A stretch of 16,976 bases of DNA from RYN-433 sp036558265 (GTDB lineage: Bacteria; Planctomycetota; Phycisphaerae; Tepidisphaerales; Tepidisphaeraceae): contig DATBFY010000769.1 in NCBI GenBank assembly GCA_036558265.1, positions 1-16,976 on the forward strand, in the 5' to 3' direction. Of the stretch, positions 1 through 7,235 are shown one piece after another (the stretch's first letter is position 1; the number at the start of each line of letters is the position of its first letter). The translations under genes were made by a program, and so were the position numbers. The notes under the pieces were generated by a model. That model made no database searches. It was not told the origin of the DNA and was given only the letters and a program-made list of their open reading frames with translations.

Positions 1-131
1 GACGCCAGCAGCGCGACCTTGGCGTCGGCGACGTCCACGCCGACCACGTCATGCCCGCGCTCCGCGAAGCATCCGGCGGAAACCGCGCCGACGTAACCCA
101 GGCCGAAGATGGAAATGCGAGGACGGGTCAA
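1..131 (-). CDS. Nucleotide-sugar dehydrogenase (UDP-glucose/GDP-mannose 6-dehydrogenase family), N-terminal fragment
   Basis: Only the first 43 residues are present; the gene runs off the left edge. They form the start of a Rossmann fold: beta strand RISIFGLGYVGAVSAG with the NAD-binding GxGxxG-type loop, then CFAERGHDVVGVDV ending in the acidic residue that typically holds the adenosine ribose. This spacing and wording is very close to the AlgD/Ugd family, which oxidises a sugar nucleotide (GDP-mannose or UDP-glucose) to the uronic acid using two NAD+. I cannot choose between the substrates from this fragment. The frame has a stop codon four codons upstream of the TTG at 129-131, so TTG is the likely start (M-T-R-P-R-I-S-I-F). 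It is the last gene of the visible minus-strand polysaccharide locus, separated from the oxidoreductase by a hairpin element, and would supply acidic sugar precursors. Confidence 0.85.
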   Translation of the reverse strand, partial: MTRPRISIFGLGYVGAVSAGCFAERGHDVVGVDVADAKVALLA

Positions 132-170
132 GTTCGATCAGTCGGAGTAGAAGGACGCAACGGCGGTCGT

Positions 171-270
171 TGAAACATGAAAACGTGAAACGTGAAGCAA
201 GTCATTTCACGAGGGTGCCCTGGCATTGAACATTTCTCTCACGTTTCACACTTTACGTTTCACGTTTTCA
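171..270. repeat. Inverted heptad-repeat hairpin element 1 (TGAAACG units)
   Basis: The left arm (171-199) reads as tandem 7-8-mers: TGAAACA, TGAAAACG, TGAAACG, TGAAGCA. The right arm (270 back to about 235 on the minus strand) reads TGAAAACG, TGAAACG, TAAAGTG, TGAAACG, TGAGAGA. The stretches 178-197 and 270-251 match at 19 of 20 positions, so the arms can pair into a long hairpin around a core of about 35 nt that itself contains small palindromes. The TGA stop codon of the oxidoreductase (268-270) is the first triplet of the right arm. No coding capacity is evident inside. It has the same architecture as the elements near 11.1, 13.5 and 15 kb, with unrelated unit sequence. Confidence 0.85.
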
Positions 271-1545
271 GATCTTCTGCTGCTCCCTCCACAGCTTCAC
301 GAGCAGGGACGATTCGTTGAGCTCGACCGCATCCTCAGGGATCGGCTCGCCCTTCCTGACGTTGCGATTGAGGCGCACCCCCTCCGCCAGGCCGATCGGC
401 AGGAATCCGCGGGCGTCGGAGGCGACCTCGAGCTGCCCGTACTGGTTGTACCCGCCGATCCCGTCCAGCGTCTCCCCAGCCGACAGGTCGCGCTTGGCGA
501 TCGTGACCGTGTGCGCCGCGGGCCTGCCCATCGGGGCGATCGTCCCCTCACGGTAGATGACCGCCTCGGCTGCGCTCAGCGGCGTCTCGATGTGACACAG
601 GTGATACGGCCGGAAGAACATGTAATTGGGCCCGTCGCCCATCTTGAGATACTTGAGATACGGCTGCACGAAATCGCGATTCTTCCCGCGCGCGATGATG
701 AAGATCCCGCCGCCGAAGTCCCCGCCCAACGTGTAATCGACGATCCCGCGCGGGTCATCCAGCGCCCCGGTCGCCTCGAAGTCTTTCACCGCGGTCTTCT
801 GATCCGTGCGCACGCCGATCATCCCTCGCCGCGCCGGCACCAGCCCCGCGGCGTTGCACACGACGTTCTGCTCGATGTTCATCTTCGTGCCGTCGGTAAA
901 GGCGCACGTCATGCGCGGGCTGGTGTTCTGCCGCACCGCCCACTCGCGGATCGACTCGGGCGTCGCGTCCACGTTCATGAACCCCTTGCAGTTGACGGCG
1001 GCGAGCACCTCGAACCCGCACCCGCGGCAATACTCGACCATCCGCATGATCACGCCCGGCTGGTCGCCGTCGGCGTTGGTGTAGACGATCCCCGCCTCGT
1101 CGGCCTTGCGCTTGAGCAGGCAACCGATCGTTCCGTCCGTCTCGGCGTTGAGCGAGACGAAGTGCTTGAGGTTGCGGATACACGACAGCGCCTCGCGCGC
1201 GCCCAGCTCGACAGCGCCCGTCGCCTCGATGACCACGTCTACGGTAGCGACGTGCCCTGCGATCTCCGGCGCGGTCGCCACCGCCGGCCGTTTCTCGTGA
1301 ACGGCGTTGGCGAGCTTCGCGGGATCATCCGAAACCAGGATATGCTCGCGCTTGTACCCCGACTCGACGTACGCGACGATCGCCTTCTCCGGCGTGCGGT
1401 TCACGACCAGTGCCGGGTGCATCCCCGGCATCTTCGAGAGTTGATAGACGAGTCCCCTTCCCATGAACCCGGCGCCGATCACGGCCGCGCGCACCGGCTC
1501 GCCACGCGCTTCGCGGCGCTGAAGTTCTCTGAAAAGGTGCGTCAT
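268..1545 (-). CDS. SAF-domain NAD(P)-dependent oxidoreductase (homoserine-dehydrogenase-like)
   Basis: The 425-aa protein has an N-terminal Rossmann domain with the dinucleotide loop G24-A-G26-F-M-G29 and a following VVIEATGAVELGA segment typical of homoserine-dehydrogenase-like NAD(P)-binding domains. A central catalytic-type domain follows. The last ~90 residues (from about AAHTVTIAKRDLSAGETLDGIGG) resemble a SAF domain, the fold shared by antifreeze proteins, FlgA-like chaperones and the C-terminus of sialic acid synthases. Proteins of this build occur in bacterial sugar and polysaccharide clusters; the exact substrate is not known to me. The ATG at 1543-1545 lies 22 nt after the upstream glycosyltransferase stop, so the two are probably co-transcribed. 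The stop codon lies in the heptad-repeat element. The role in glycan precursor formation is inferred from neighbours. Confidence 0.8.
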   Translation of the reverse strand: MTHLFRELQRREARGEPVRAAVIGAGFMGRGLVYQLSKMPGMHPALVVNRTPEKAIVAYVESGYKREHILVSDDPAKLANAVHEKRPAVATAPEIAGHVATVDVVIEATGAVELGAREALSCIRNLKHFVSLNAETDGTIGCLLKRKADEAGIVYTNADGDQPGVIMRMVEYCRGCGFEVLAAVNCKGFMNVDATPESIREWAVRQNTSPRMTCAFTDGTKMNIEQNVVCNAAGLVPARRGMIGVRTDQKTAVKDFEATGALDDPRGIVDYTLGGDFGGGIFIIARGKNRDFVQPYLKYLKMGDGPNYMFFRPYHLCHIETPLSAAEAVIYREGTIAPMGRPAAHTVTIAKRDLSAGETLDGIGGYNQYGQLEVASDARGFLPIGLAEGVRLNRNVRKGEPIPEDAVELNESSLLVKLWREQQKI

Positions 1546-1567
1546 GCATTTACTTCCGTGCCGGTCC

Positions 1568-2629
1568 TCAGGCCTCGTCGATCAAATACCAGTTCTTCGG
1601 ACGGAAGAGTCTTATCTGTTCCTTTAACGTCTGCCAGTAAGCCCGGGTCTTCTCGTTCAATTCCTGCCCCCCTATTCCGAACAACGTCCCGATCTTCATC
1701 AGCGGCACCCGCACGAGATAGAACAGGCACATCAGGGCGTTCGCCAGCACCATATACGCCACCCCATGGTGCTTGCGAAAGAGCTTGAGCAGCGCGCGGT
1801 TGATGTGAAAGAGCCGATTGCTCGTCGCCTTCTTGGCGGATTCCCCCACCAGATGGATGATCTGCGCCTCCGGGCAGAAGAGCAGCTTCCCGCTCTGCCG
1901 CATCCGCCAGCACAGGTCCGTCTCCTCGGCGTACATGAAAAACCGGTCGTCGAACCCGCCGGTCGCCTCGTACACGTCGCGCCGGATCATCAGGCAGCAC
2001 CCGGTGATTACCCCCACCTCGCGCACGCTGTCACGTTGCCAGTAGTCCATCGCCTCGCGGTTGAAGATCCGCGAATTCTTAAACAGGATGTGCAGCCCGA
2101 ACGCCTTGCAGAAGAGCGGCCACATCCCCGGGCTGCCCCAGCAGCACGAGCGTTCCAGCGTCTTGCCGTCCTTCTTGAGCGTACGCCCCCCCACCGCCGC
2201 GGCCTCCGGATGCTGGTCGGCAAACCGCGCCAGCTTTTCGATCGCCCGATCCAGCACCACTGTGTCCGGGTTGAGCAGGAGGACCCACCGCCCGGTCGAA
2301 TGCTCGAACGCGACGTTGTTCGCCCGCCCGAATCCCAGGTTCGCCTTGGGATCCACCAGCTTCACCCACGGGAATTCCCGCTTGACCATCTCGGCCGACC
2401 CGTCGTCCGACAGGTTGTCGACGACGATGGTTTCGTACCGAACATCTCCGGCCTGGGCTTTGAGCGAATTGAGACAGTCGCGCAGCAGATCTTTGACGTT
2501 CCAGCTCACGATGCACACGCTGACGTCGAGCGTCGCCGCCTCGGCGGACGGCACGGCGATCGGGTCGTTCATGTGGGCCTGCTCGCCGGAGGGTTGGAGT
2601 TGACCTTGTTCGAGCATTTGAGTCATCAT
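1568..2629 (-). CDS. Glycosyltransferase family 2, rhamnosyltransferase (WbbL)-like
   Basis: This is a GT-A fold family 2 glycosyltransferase of 353 aa. The chain after a ~35-residue leader shows VSVCIVSWN (first strand), IVVDNLSDDGS, the NLGFGRANN motif, the metal/nucleotide-binding LLLNPDT in place of DxD, ITGCCLMIRR and GGFDDRFFMYAEETDLCWR, which carries the acidic ED pair. These are the hallmarks of the WbbL-like dTDP-rhamnose:glycan rhamnosyltransferases. A hydrophobic stretch near the C-terminus (VAYMVLANALMCLFYLVRVPL) suggests membrane association. The start is uncertain: ATGs lie at 2629, 2626 and in frame at 2575 (MNDPIAVP), none with a convincing ribosome binding site. It follows the ligase-like gene by 61 nt containing a perfect hairpin, consistent with one transcript. 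Confidence 0.88.
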   Translation of the reverse strand: MMTQMLEQGQLQPSGEQAHMNDPIAVPSAEAATLDVSVCIVSWNVKDLLRDCLNSLKAQAGDVRYETIVVDNLSDDGSAEMVKREFPWVKLVDPKANLGFGRANNVAFEHSTGRWVLLLNPDTVVLDRAIEKLARFADQHPEAAAVGGRTLKKDGKTLERSCCWGSPGMWPLFCKAFGLHILFKNSRIFNREAMDYWQRDSVREVGVITGCCLMIRRDVYEATGGFDDRFFMYAEETDLCWRMRQSGKLLFCPEAQIIHLVGESAKKATSNRLFHINRALLKLFRKHHGVAYMVLANALMCLFYLVRVPLMKIGTLFGIGGQELNEKTRAYWQTLKEQIRLFRPKNWYLIDEA

Positions 2630-2651
2630 TCACACCATCGTGACTGACGCG

Positions 2652-2673
2652 AACGGCCGCCCGCCCGGCCGTT
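2652..2673. other. Perfect 8-bp intercistronic hairpin
   Basis: AACGGCCG at 2652-2659 and CGGCCGTT at 2666-2673 pair perfectly around a 6-nt loop. The hairpin sits 18 nt after the stop codon of the ligase-like gene and 22 nt before the next start. There is no U-tract on the minus strand, so a classical intrinsic terminator is not supported; an mRNA processing or stabilising stem is possible. Confidence 0.5.
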
Positions 2674-2690
2674 TGGGCTAAACCGCGAAT

Positions 2691-4130
2691 CTACCGTGTC
2701 GATTGCGGGGACACGACCGGGGGTTGTCCGGGGTGAACCACGGCCAGACGCTGCCCTTGCTTGAGCGCATATCTCAGCAGCACCGGCTTGCCATCCACCT
2801 CCGCCAATACGCCCACGTGGCGCAGGCCTCCACCCACCATTATCGGCGCGTTCGCCAGCAGGCCTAGGAACATGTGGTAAATGAAATACATTTCCCCGAA
2901 CAAGCTTACGACAAACATCGACATCACCGACGCGATCCAGACGGCCAATAATGTCCAGACCAGCCATTGATCCTCGATACCGACCGCCTTCGATCTTGCA
3001 ACCCACAACTGCCACGCGCACGCCGCCATCCAGACGTAAAACCCCACCGCCCCCATCAGCCCGTTGATCACCACCAGGTAGATCCAGTGGATGCACAGGT
3101 CGTGAAAGCCGGCGTACTCGCCGGGGATATCCCCATATCCCGCGATCCAGTGCCCACCCATCCCGCCCGAGAGCGTGTACTTCTGCAACCCCACCCGATA
3201 CCAGGAACTGGTCTGGTCGAACCCGGAGTTGGCCAGGATCTCAAGCGGATTGCGGTTGGAGACCGCGCCCATCACCAGCAGCAGGATCAACAGCGACCAG
3301 CATGCCGGCTTCCAGAACGCGCGGAAGGGAAACAGCCCGATGATCGCCATGCTCAGCGCCGCCAGCATCATCGGCCCGCCCGCGATTGACACCACGATCC
3401 CCACCGGCAGCACGCACCACGGGATGATCCACGGAAACACCTTGCGCTTCTGCCAAAAGAGGTTCGTCCCCAGCCCCACCAGCAGCGCGAAGAACCACCC
3501 GAACATGATGCACTGCAGGAACGGGCACGACGCCCGGTAGTGCAGTTCGCCGAACATCATCCGCATGTCCACCAGGCGCTGCGATTTGATCGCCAGGATC
3601 TTCGGCACGCCATATTGCATCAGCTCGAAGAACGGGCTGTTCCCCGTGATGAACTGGTAGACCCCGCCCGCCGCCAGCGGGATGCACCCCCACATCCACC
3701 CCTTGATCAGGGCGTAAAAGCTCTCCTTGTCCGTGATGAGCATCCGCACGCACCAGAACGGCACCAGCGCAGAGAGGAAAAAACCCCCGCGGTTGTTGAT
3801 CGCCTTCGCCGGACCCTGCGTGAGGATCTGCGAGATCGTCAGCATGACGAAGTAGAACACGGCCGCCCAGTCCGCCATGTTCCACTTGTATTTCGCGCGC
3901 AATCCCGGGTTGGTCAGGCAGCGCACCAGCAGCAGAAACCCGATCACCCGTTGCGCGGTCAGCCCCGAGCTGTCCGGCGGCAGCAGCAGGTTGCTGGGCC
4001 ACATTGAGATCGACAGTGCCAGCGGCAACAGCGCGTATCGCAGCGGCAGCACGTAAACGAGGATGCTGCCGATGATGCAGACGACGAGGGTATACGGCTT
4101 GTCCGGGGTCAAAGCGGGTTCCTGGCCCAC
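2691..4130 (-). CDS. O-antigen ligase/polymerase-like (WaaL/Wzy family) integral membrane protein
   Basis: The 479-aa protein is very hydrophobic, with roughly ten to twelve membrane spans. Between late spans it has a large loop with SSWYRVGLQKYTLSGG, then WIAGYGD and HDLCIHWIYLVVINGLMG. This matches the family pattern R-x3-W..-P.-G.G followed by H(N/D)-x-(Y/W)L..l.e.Gl.G of the Wzy_C/O-antigen ligase family. Such enzymes either ligate undecaprenyl-linked glycan to lipid A core (WaaL) or polymerise repeat units (Wzy); sequence alone does not separate them. Beside an ABC-type exporter a WaaL-like ligase is the simpler reading. The start is GTG at 4128-4130, with GAGGG about 10 nt upstream; an overlapping ATG three bases upstream is out of frame. 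The hydrophilic C-terminal tail (last ~45 residues) is cytoplasmic or periplasmic. Confidence 0.82.
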   Translation of the reverse strand: MGQEPALTPDKPYTLVVCIIGSILVYVLPLRYALLPLALSISMWPSNLLLPPDSSGLTAQRVIGFLLLVRCLTNPGLRAKYKWNMADWAAVFYFVMLTISQILTQGPAKAINNRGGFFLSALVPFWCVRMLITDKESFYALIKGWMWGCIPLAAGGVYQFITGNSPFFELMQYGVPKILAIKSQRLVDMRMMFGELHYRASCPFLQCIMFGWFFALLVGLGTNLFWQKRKVFPWIIPWCVLPVGIVVSIAGGPMMLAALSMAIIGLFPFRAFWKPACWSLLILLLVMGAVSNRNPLEILANSGFDQTSSWYRVGLQKYTLSGGMGGHWIAGYGDIPGEYAGFHDLCIHWIYLVVINGLMGAVGFYVWMAACAWQLWVARSKAVGIEDQWLVWTLLAVWIASVMSMFVVSLFGEMYFIYHMFLGLLANAPIMVGGGLRHVGVLAEVDGKPVLLRYALKQGQRLAVVHPGQPPVVSPQSTR

Positions 4131-4173
4131 ATATTATCGTCCCTCGTGGCGCAAGCCCTTACAAGTGACCGGC

Positions 4174-4270
4174 ATGCCCAAGGGACGCCGCCGGAACATG
4201 GGCATTTCACGGCCCGCGCGTGAGGTGGGTGACGCACCGGTGGGGCGGACGTTCTTGTCTGTCCTGAAAC
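4174..4270. repeat. REP-like palindromic segment in the ligase/oxygenase gap
   Basis: The gap of 210 nt between the oxygenase stop and the ligase start has no gene. It holds ATGCCCA (4174-4180) pairing with TGGGCAT (4199-4205). Further on, a GGGGCGGACGTTCTTGTCTGTCC stretch begins at about 4242; it is an imperfect palindrome around TTCTT. The latter wording (translating as GRTFLSV) recurs as an intergenic repeat in planctomycete-type genomes to my knowledge, but only one copy lies in this window. Confidence 0.4.
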
Positions 4271-4340
4271 AAACTTCCTGATTGAAGGGATCTTCCATCT
4301 CCGATTCGTCAACTCGCCGGACGCACCGGAGATCCCCAGC

Positions 4341-5222
4341 CTAGGGCCGATCCTCCCCCTCCTGTCCCGCATGCAGGACCTCGCGCTCCTGCGTCTTCCC
4401 GTCCTCCCGCGCCCCCGCCCCAATGCCCACCATCCGCCCGATCTTGTTCACCGCACGCGTCGCCAGCTTCGTCGCCTTCTCCAGCGGCATCAGCACCCGA
4501 CCCTTGAGCTTCTCGTCCGGCCGCGCCCGGAAGATCGTGTCGTGATACTTCCCCGTCCAGTGCGCCGGCGCCTCCCTTGTGTAGTAATACGCCGCGAACG
4601 ACTTGCGCGCCCGGTCCGGCGGGCACTGCACCGCCGACACCCCGTGGAAGCTGATCTCGTTGGTCTCGAACACGACGCACCGGTTGAAGATCGGACTGAA
4701 CGAGTGCGCGCAGTGTTTCACGTCCTGATCCCAAAGCTCGATGTTCCCACCCCATTCCGGCTGCCAATCCCTGTTGAAGTAGATCAGGATGTTCAGCCGC
4801 CGATGCAGGTCCCGCTCGCGGATGTAATTGAAATCAACGTGAACGTCCAGGTGCCCCCGCGGCCCGGTCTGGTGGATCCCCCCACCCACGAGTTGATCAT
4901 CCGCCAGAAGTTTGGGCATCCCCGTCACATATGACAGCAAATCCAGGAACTCCTGCGATGCCAGCGCCTCGTTAAGTTTCTGGACCGGCTCGGAGAACAG
5001 TTTCGAATCCGTAACCTGCACTTTCCCCTTTTCGTTCACGCCCTTGAATTCCTTCCCCACCTCTCGCGCCTGCCCGTAATCCGGAAACGCCGCCAGCACC
5101 CGGTTGGCGAACTCCTCGTTGAGGAAGTTATCGATGCAGAAGAACGGGAACGGCTGGGCGTTCTGAAACCGCTCGCGCAGTTGCTCCCGGTCGATCGGAT
5201 TGATGTACTGCGGGTCGAGCAT
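4341..5222 (-). CDS. 2-oxoglutarate/Fe(II)-dependent oxygenase of polysaccharide clusters
   Basis: This is a 293-aa double-stranded beta-helix dioxygenase. The Fe(II)-binding triad is visible as H128-V-D130 (in DVHVDFNY) and H193 (in ISFHGV), with R206 (RARKSFAAYYYT) as the 2-oxoglutarate-binding arginine. Between them the family wording RRLNILIYFNRDW, EWGGNIELWD and FNRCVVFETNEISFHGV is intact, so it should be active. Members found among glycosyltransferases are presumed to hydroxylate or otherwise oxidise a sugar or lipid carrier; the substrate here is unknown. I choose the ATG at 5220-5222 (MLDPQYINP) because GAGGAGG lies about 5 nt upstream, the strongest ribosome binding site in the window; a longer frame to 5297 has no support. 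This gene starts the left-hand transcription unit. The last ~30 residues are charged and low-complexity. Confidence 0.85.
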   Translation of the reverse strand: MLDPQYINPIDREQLRERFQNAQPFPFFCIDNFLNEEFANRVLAAFPDYGQAREVGKEFKGVNEKGKVQVTDSKLFSEPVQKLNEALASQEFLDLLSYVTGMPKLLADDQLVGGGIHQTGPRGHLDVHVDFNYIRERDLHRRLNILIYFNRDWQPEWGGNIELWDQDVKHCAHSFSPIFNRCVVFETNEISFHGVSAVQCPPDRARKSFAAYYYTREAPAHWTGKYHDTIFRARPDEKLKGRVLMPLEKATKLATRAVNKIGRMVGIGAGAREDGKTQEREVLHAGQEGEDRP

Positions 5223-5240
5223 GAGGGCCTCCTCAAGTAC
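5206..5240 (-). promoter_or_regulatory. Strong Shine-Dalgarno site of the oxygenase gene
   Basis: On the minus strand TTGAGGAGGCCCTC precedes the ATG at 5222, giving a near-consensus ribosome binding site with about 5-nt spacing. Most other starts in the window lack one, so this decides the start and suggests efficient initiation at the head of the left-hand gene group. Confidence 0.6.
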
Positions 5241-5341
5241 CGGTTCACGTTTGCAGGAAACTGCCCGTCCGGCCCTTTTAATGGAAGAGGCACCCAATAG
5301 GAAACCCCGAAAATCCGTCAGGAATCCCGGCCCCGTGCATA

Positions 5342-5422
5342 CTCCCTCTCCCGCGGGCGACCTCGGGTATCCATAGCCAACACGCGTAACGCCCGTGGGA
5401 GAAGGCCGGGGTGAGGGCAGAG
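5342..5422. repeat. 80-bp dispersed hairpin repeat, copy 1
   Basis: CTCCCTCTCCC...GGTGAGGGCAGAG. TCTCCCGCGGGCG (5347-5359) pairs with CGCCCGTGGGAGA (5390-5402), 12 of 13 Watson-Crick plus one wobble. A second copy in the same orientation is at 7236-7314, with the ends and stems conserved and the loop diverged. Elements of this wording (CTCTCCC...GGGAGAGGGCCGGGGTGAGGG) are widespread intergenic repeats in many bacteria. It occupies the divergent gap between the oxygenase and the plus-strand hypothetical gene. Confidence 0.85.
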
Positions 5423-5479
5423 CTGGACGCAGAGCAATCGATCCGGTCTTTATCCCAATTGAGCTGGCGAGCCCAACCC

Positions 5480-6217
5480 ATGGGTCGGATAATCCCGGAT
5501 GTCTTGGCCAAATTGGATTACCGACATCCGGACACCGCCCGCGCCGATCGGCCGCGGCAGATATGGCGCGCCCTGTTGCGCTGTTTCCTCGTCGTCGGAG
5601 CCGCCGTCGCCATGCTGGGCCTCACGTCGTGGGCAGTCTCGTGGTGGCACTCGAAGGTTCACGAGGTTTCGACCGCCTCGGCACGGCACGAGCTCGCATC
5701 GCTTCTCGGCCCGCTAGCATCGAAGGTCGTTCCGGAGCGGGCGGCCTACCAGAATTACGGGGATCATTGGGAGCACCAGGTCTGGTGGTATCGCTTCCGG
5801 CTCAAAGACATTTCGCCAGACGCGTTTCGAAGCGCCCTGTCGGACGCGTGGCGCGCCCGCCAGCCCCAGGGCGTCGAGGGTGGCGTGATGCGAATGGGCC
5901 GGAATAAGCCGCGATACCAGGTGATAGAGGGGACCAAGGCTCAGGACATGCTCGACGCAACCTTTGAAGACGCGGAGATGCCCGGCTGGTGGAAAGCACG
6001 CCCACCGGGTGCGATACGGGCGTTGGTCCTCTCGGACACCGACGAGTTCTTCAACGGCGTGTCCCGCTGGGATCTAACTCCCCGCTACATTTTCGGTGAC
6101 GTGCTCCCCGACGGCGTCTTCTATCTTTACGAGGTGCGCGACACGACGCGCTATCCGATCGTCCTCCCGACGTCTGCCACGCGCTCCGCCCAGTTATCTC
6201 CAGCCAGCCGGCCGTAA
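5480..6217 (+). CDS. Hypothetical single-pass membrane protein
   Basis: I do not recognise this 245-aa protein. A hydrophobic stretch at roughly residues 33-53 (RCFLVVGAAVAMLGLTSWAVSWW) would be a signal anchor. The remainder (HELASLLGPLASKVVPERAAYQNYG..., WWYRFRLKDISPDAFRSAL, WDLTPRYIFGDVLPDGVFYLYEV) is a mixed alpha/beta soluble domain, probably outside the cytoplasm. Aromatic-rich wording of this type is common among planctomycete lineage-specific hypotheticals. I chose ATG 5480; a frame extending to GTG 5411 would begin inside the dispersed repeat and is unlikely. It is the only convincing plus-strand gene, diverging from the oxygenase and converging on the zinc-ribbon protein, so it is probably not part of the polysaccharide operon. 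Confidence 0.6.
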   Translation: MGRIIPDVLAKLDYRHPDTARADRPRQIWRALLRCFLVVGAAVAMLGLTSWAVSWWHSKVHEVSTASARHELASLLGPLASKVVPERAAYQNYGDHWEHQVWWYRFRLKDISPDAFRSALSDAWRARQPQGVEGGVMRMGRNKPRYQVIEGTKAQDMLDATFEDAEMPGWWKARPPGAIRALVLSDTDEFFNGVSRWDLTPRYIFGDVLPDGVFYLYEVRDTTRYPIVLPTSATRSAQLSPASRP

Positions 6218-6382
6218 CTGCTGCAAGCGCCGGACGGGTTCGACGATGGGGAATAAGGATGCACGTTTGAGGGTGGCAGATGGGAGAGAATCGCCGATCA
6301 CGCCGTCCTGCTTCCGCCCGCGCGCTTGCCTATCGCGGGAGGGTGGACGGCTGCGCGGTTACCGGGACGGTGTCGGCGGGGC

Positions 6383-6399
6383 TTGGGGCAGCGCCCCAA
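6383..6399. terminator. 7-bp stem with 3-nt loop between convergent genes
   Basis: TTGGGGC (6383-6389) and GCCCCAA (6393-6399) form a perfect stem in the 277-nt gap between the two convergent hypothetical genes. No strong U-run follows on either strand, so a bidirectional terminator role is only plausible. The rest of the gap shows nothing I can name. Confidence 0.35.
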
Positions 6400-6494
6400 T
6401 CGGCCCAATTCCAACCTCTCTCAACCGAATGGAGGCCGAAGCCGCGGATGCGCGACCTCCTTCGCGGGCGCATGGGTCGTCGCACATCCGATCT

Positions 6495-6968
6495 TCACAT
6501 CCTCGCCGCGCCGGCCGCCTTCCCCGCTACCTGCCCGCACTCTGGGCATCGATCCGGCGTGGCCCGCAGGTCGTAGCCGCAGCCGAGGCACCGGCCGGCG
6601 CGAATCCTTGACCGCGTCCGGCGGATCAGCCAGATCCGGGCAACCAGGTCGGACAGCGGCCAGATCCCCGCCGCCAGCGCGACGGCCCAGTGCGGCGCGT
6701 AAGCGGATACGATTACTTCGCGGTATCCCTTTCGAAAATTGCGGTCGAGCCTCCACCAGAACCCCAGGCGATGCCAGAACGTGTCCGTCGGGTTCCTGCC
6801 CGGGATGCTTCGGAAGACCCGATACGTCCACTCGCTCCGCCAGCGCTGGTACTTGTCAGTGATTCCGTGCGGTTCCTGACCGCCAGCGGCCCACGGGCAC
6901 GATGCGCCTTGCCAGTACAGCCAGACGCCCTCTGCGCCGGAGCCGAGCCATCCCTCCACGTAGGACAT
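6495..6968 (-). CDS. Membrane protein with C-terminal CGYDLR zinc ribbon (intact part of a frameshifted gene)
   Basis: The open frame from ATG 6968 encodes 157 aa. It has an aromatic-rich domain (MSYVEGWLGSGAEGVWLYW..., WTYRVFRSIPGRNPTDTFWHR), a hydrophobic segment (APHWAVALAAGIWPLSDLVARIWLI) and a C-terminal rubredoxin-like zinc ribbon, CLGCGYDLRATPDRCPECG, with two CxxC pairs. That tail is a recurrent hallmark of Planctomycetes proteins, particularly Phycisphaerae. The frame stays open upstream without a start codon as far as about 7072 and encodes a transmembrane helix (LLVCVLTLVFWW) and RRAQEAIRSEAAVRSADR, joining MSYVEG. The natural start is probably ATG 7131 in another frame (separate entry). 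Function is unknown. It converges on the plus-strand hypothetical gene and is unlikely to belong to the polysaccharide pathway. Confidence 0.6.
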   Translation of the reverse strand: MSYVEGWLGSGAEGVWLYWQGASCPWAAGGQEPHGITDKYQRWRSEWTYRVFRSIPGRNPTDTFWHRLGFWWRLDRNFRKGYREVIVSAYAPHWAVALAAGIWPLSDLVARIWLIRRTRSRIRAGRCLGCGYDLRATPDRCPECGQVAGKAAGAARM

Positions 6969-7066
6969 TCGGTCGGCGCTGCGGACGGCGGCCTCGGAGC
7001 GTATCGCTTCCTGCGCCCTGCGGCCCCGCCACCAGAAGACCAGCGTCAGGACGCAGACCAGCAGCG

Positions 7067-7131
7067 CCCCCCCACCGCAGGACGGCGGTCGTCCGACGCA
7101 CGAAGACTCGCAGGAACGGGTCCCTCTTCAT
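7067..7131 (-). pseudogene. Displaced N-terminus of the zinc-ribbon protein, frameshifted at a G7 tract
   Basis: ATG 7131 opens MKRDPFLRVFVRRTTAVLRWG, a basic start leading into a membrane helix. It then meets seven consecutive G residues on the minus strand (C7 at 7067-7073). Removing one G joins it to the downstream frame as TAVLRWGALLVCVLTLVFWW, a complete transmembrane segment followed by RGRRAQEAIRSE and the MSYVEG domain. The restored protein would be 211 aa (6495-7131). The break may be a real mutation, slippage-based phase variation, or a homopolymer sequencing/assembly error; the sequence alone cannot tell. Confidence 0.65.
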
Positions 7132-7235
7132 AGCGAAGCCGCGGCGATTCTATCCCGCCACGCCCTCACCGCCGACCGAGAATCCCCGCAATGACAACGC
7201 GTGGAACAAATGAGCACCACTCGCCGGCCGGTTTT

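Noticed and set aside
226..1788. 520-codon plus-strand open frame over the oxidoreductase
   Set aside because: Begins inside the heptad hairpin and mirrors the minus-strand gene; no recognisable motif.
2652..2673. Hairpin as an intrinsic terminator of the ligase gene
   Set aside because: No U-tract follows on the minus strand and the next gene starts 22 nt later in the same direction.
4063..4281. 72-codon plus-strand open frame ending in GRTFLSVLKQTS
   Set aside because: Its start lies antisense within the ligase gene and its end is the translation of a dispersed palindromic repeat; not a convincing gene.
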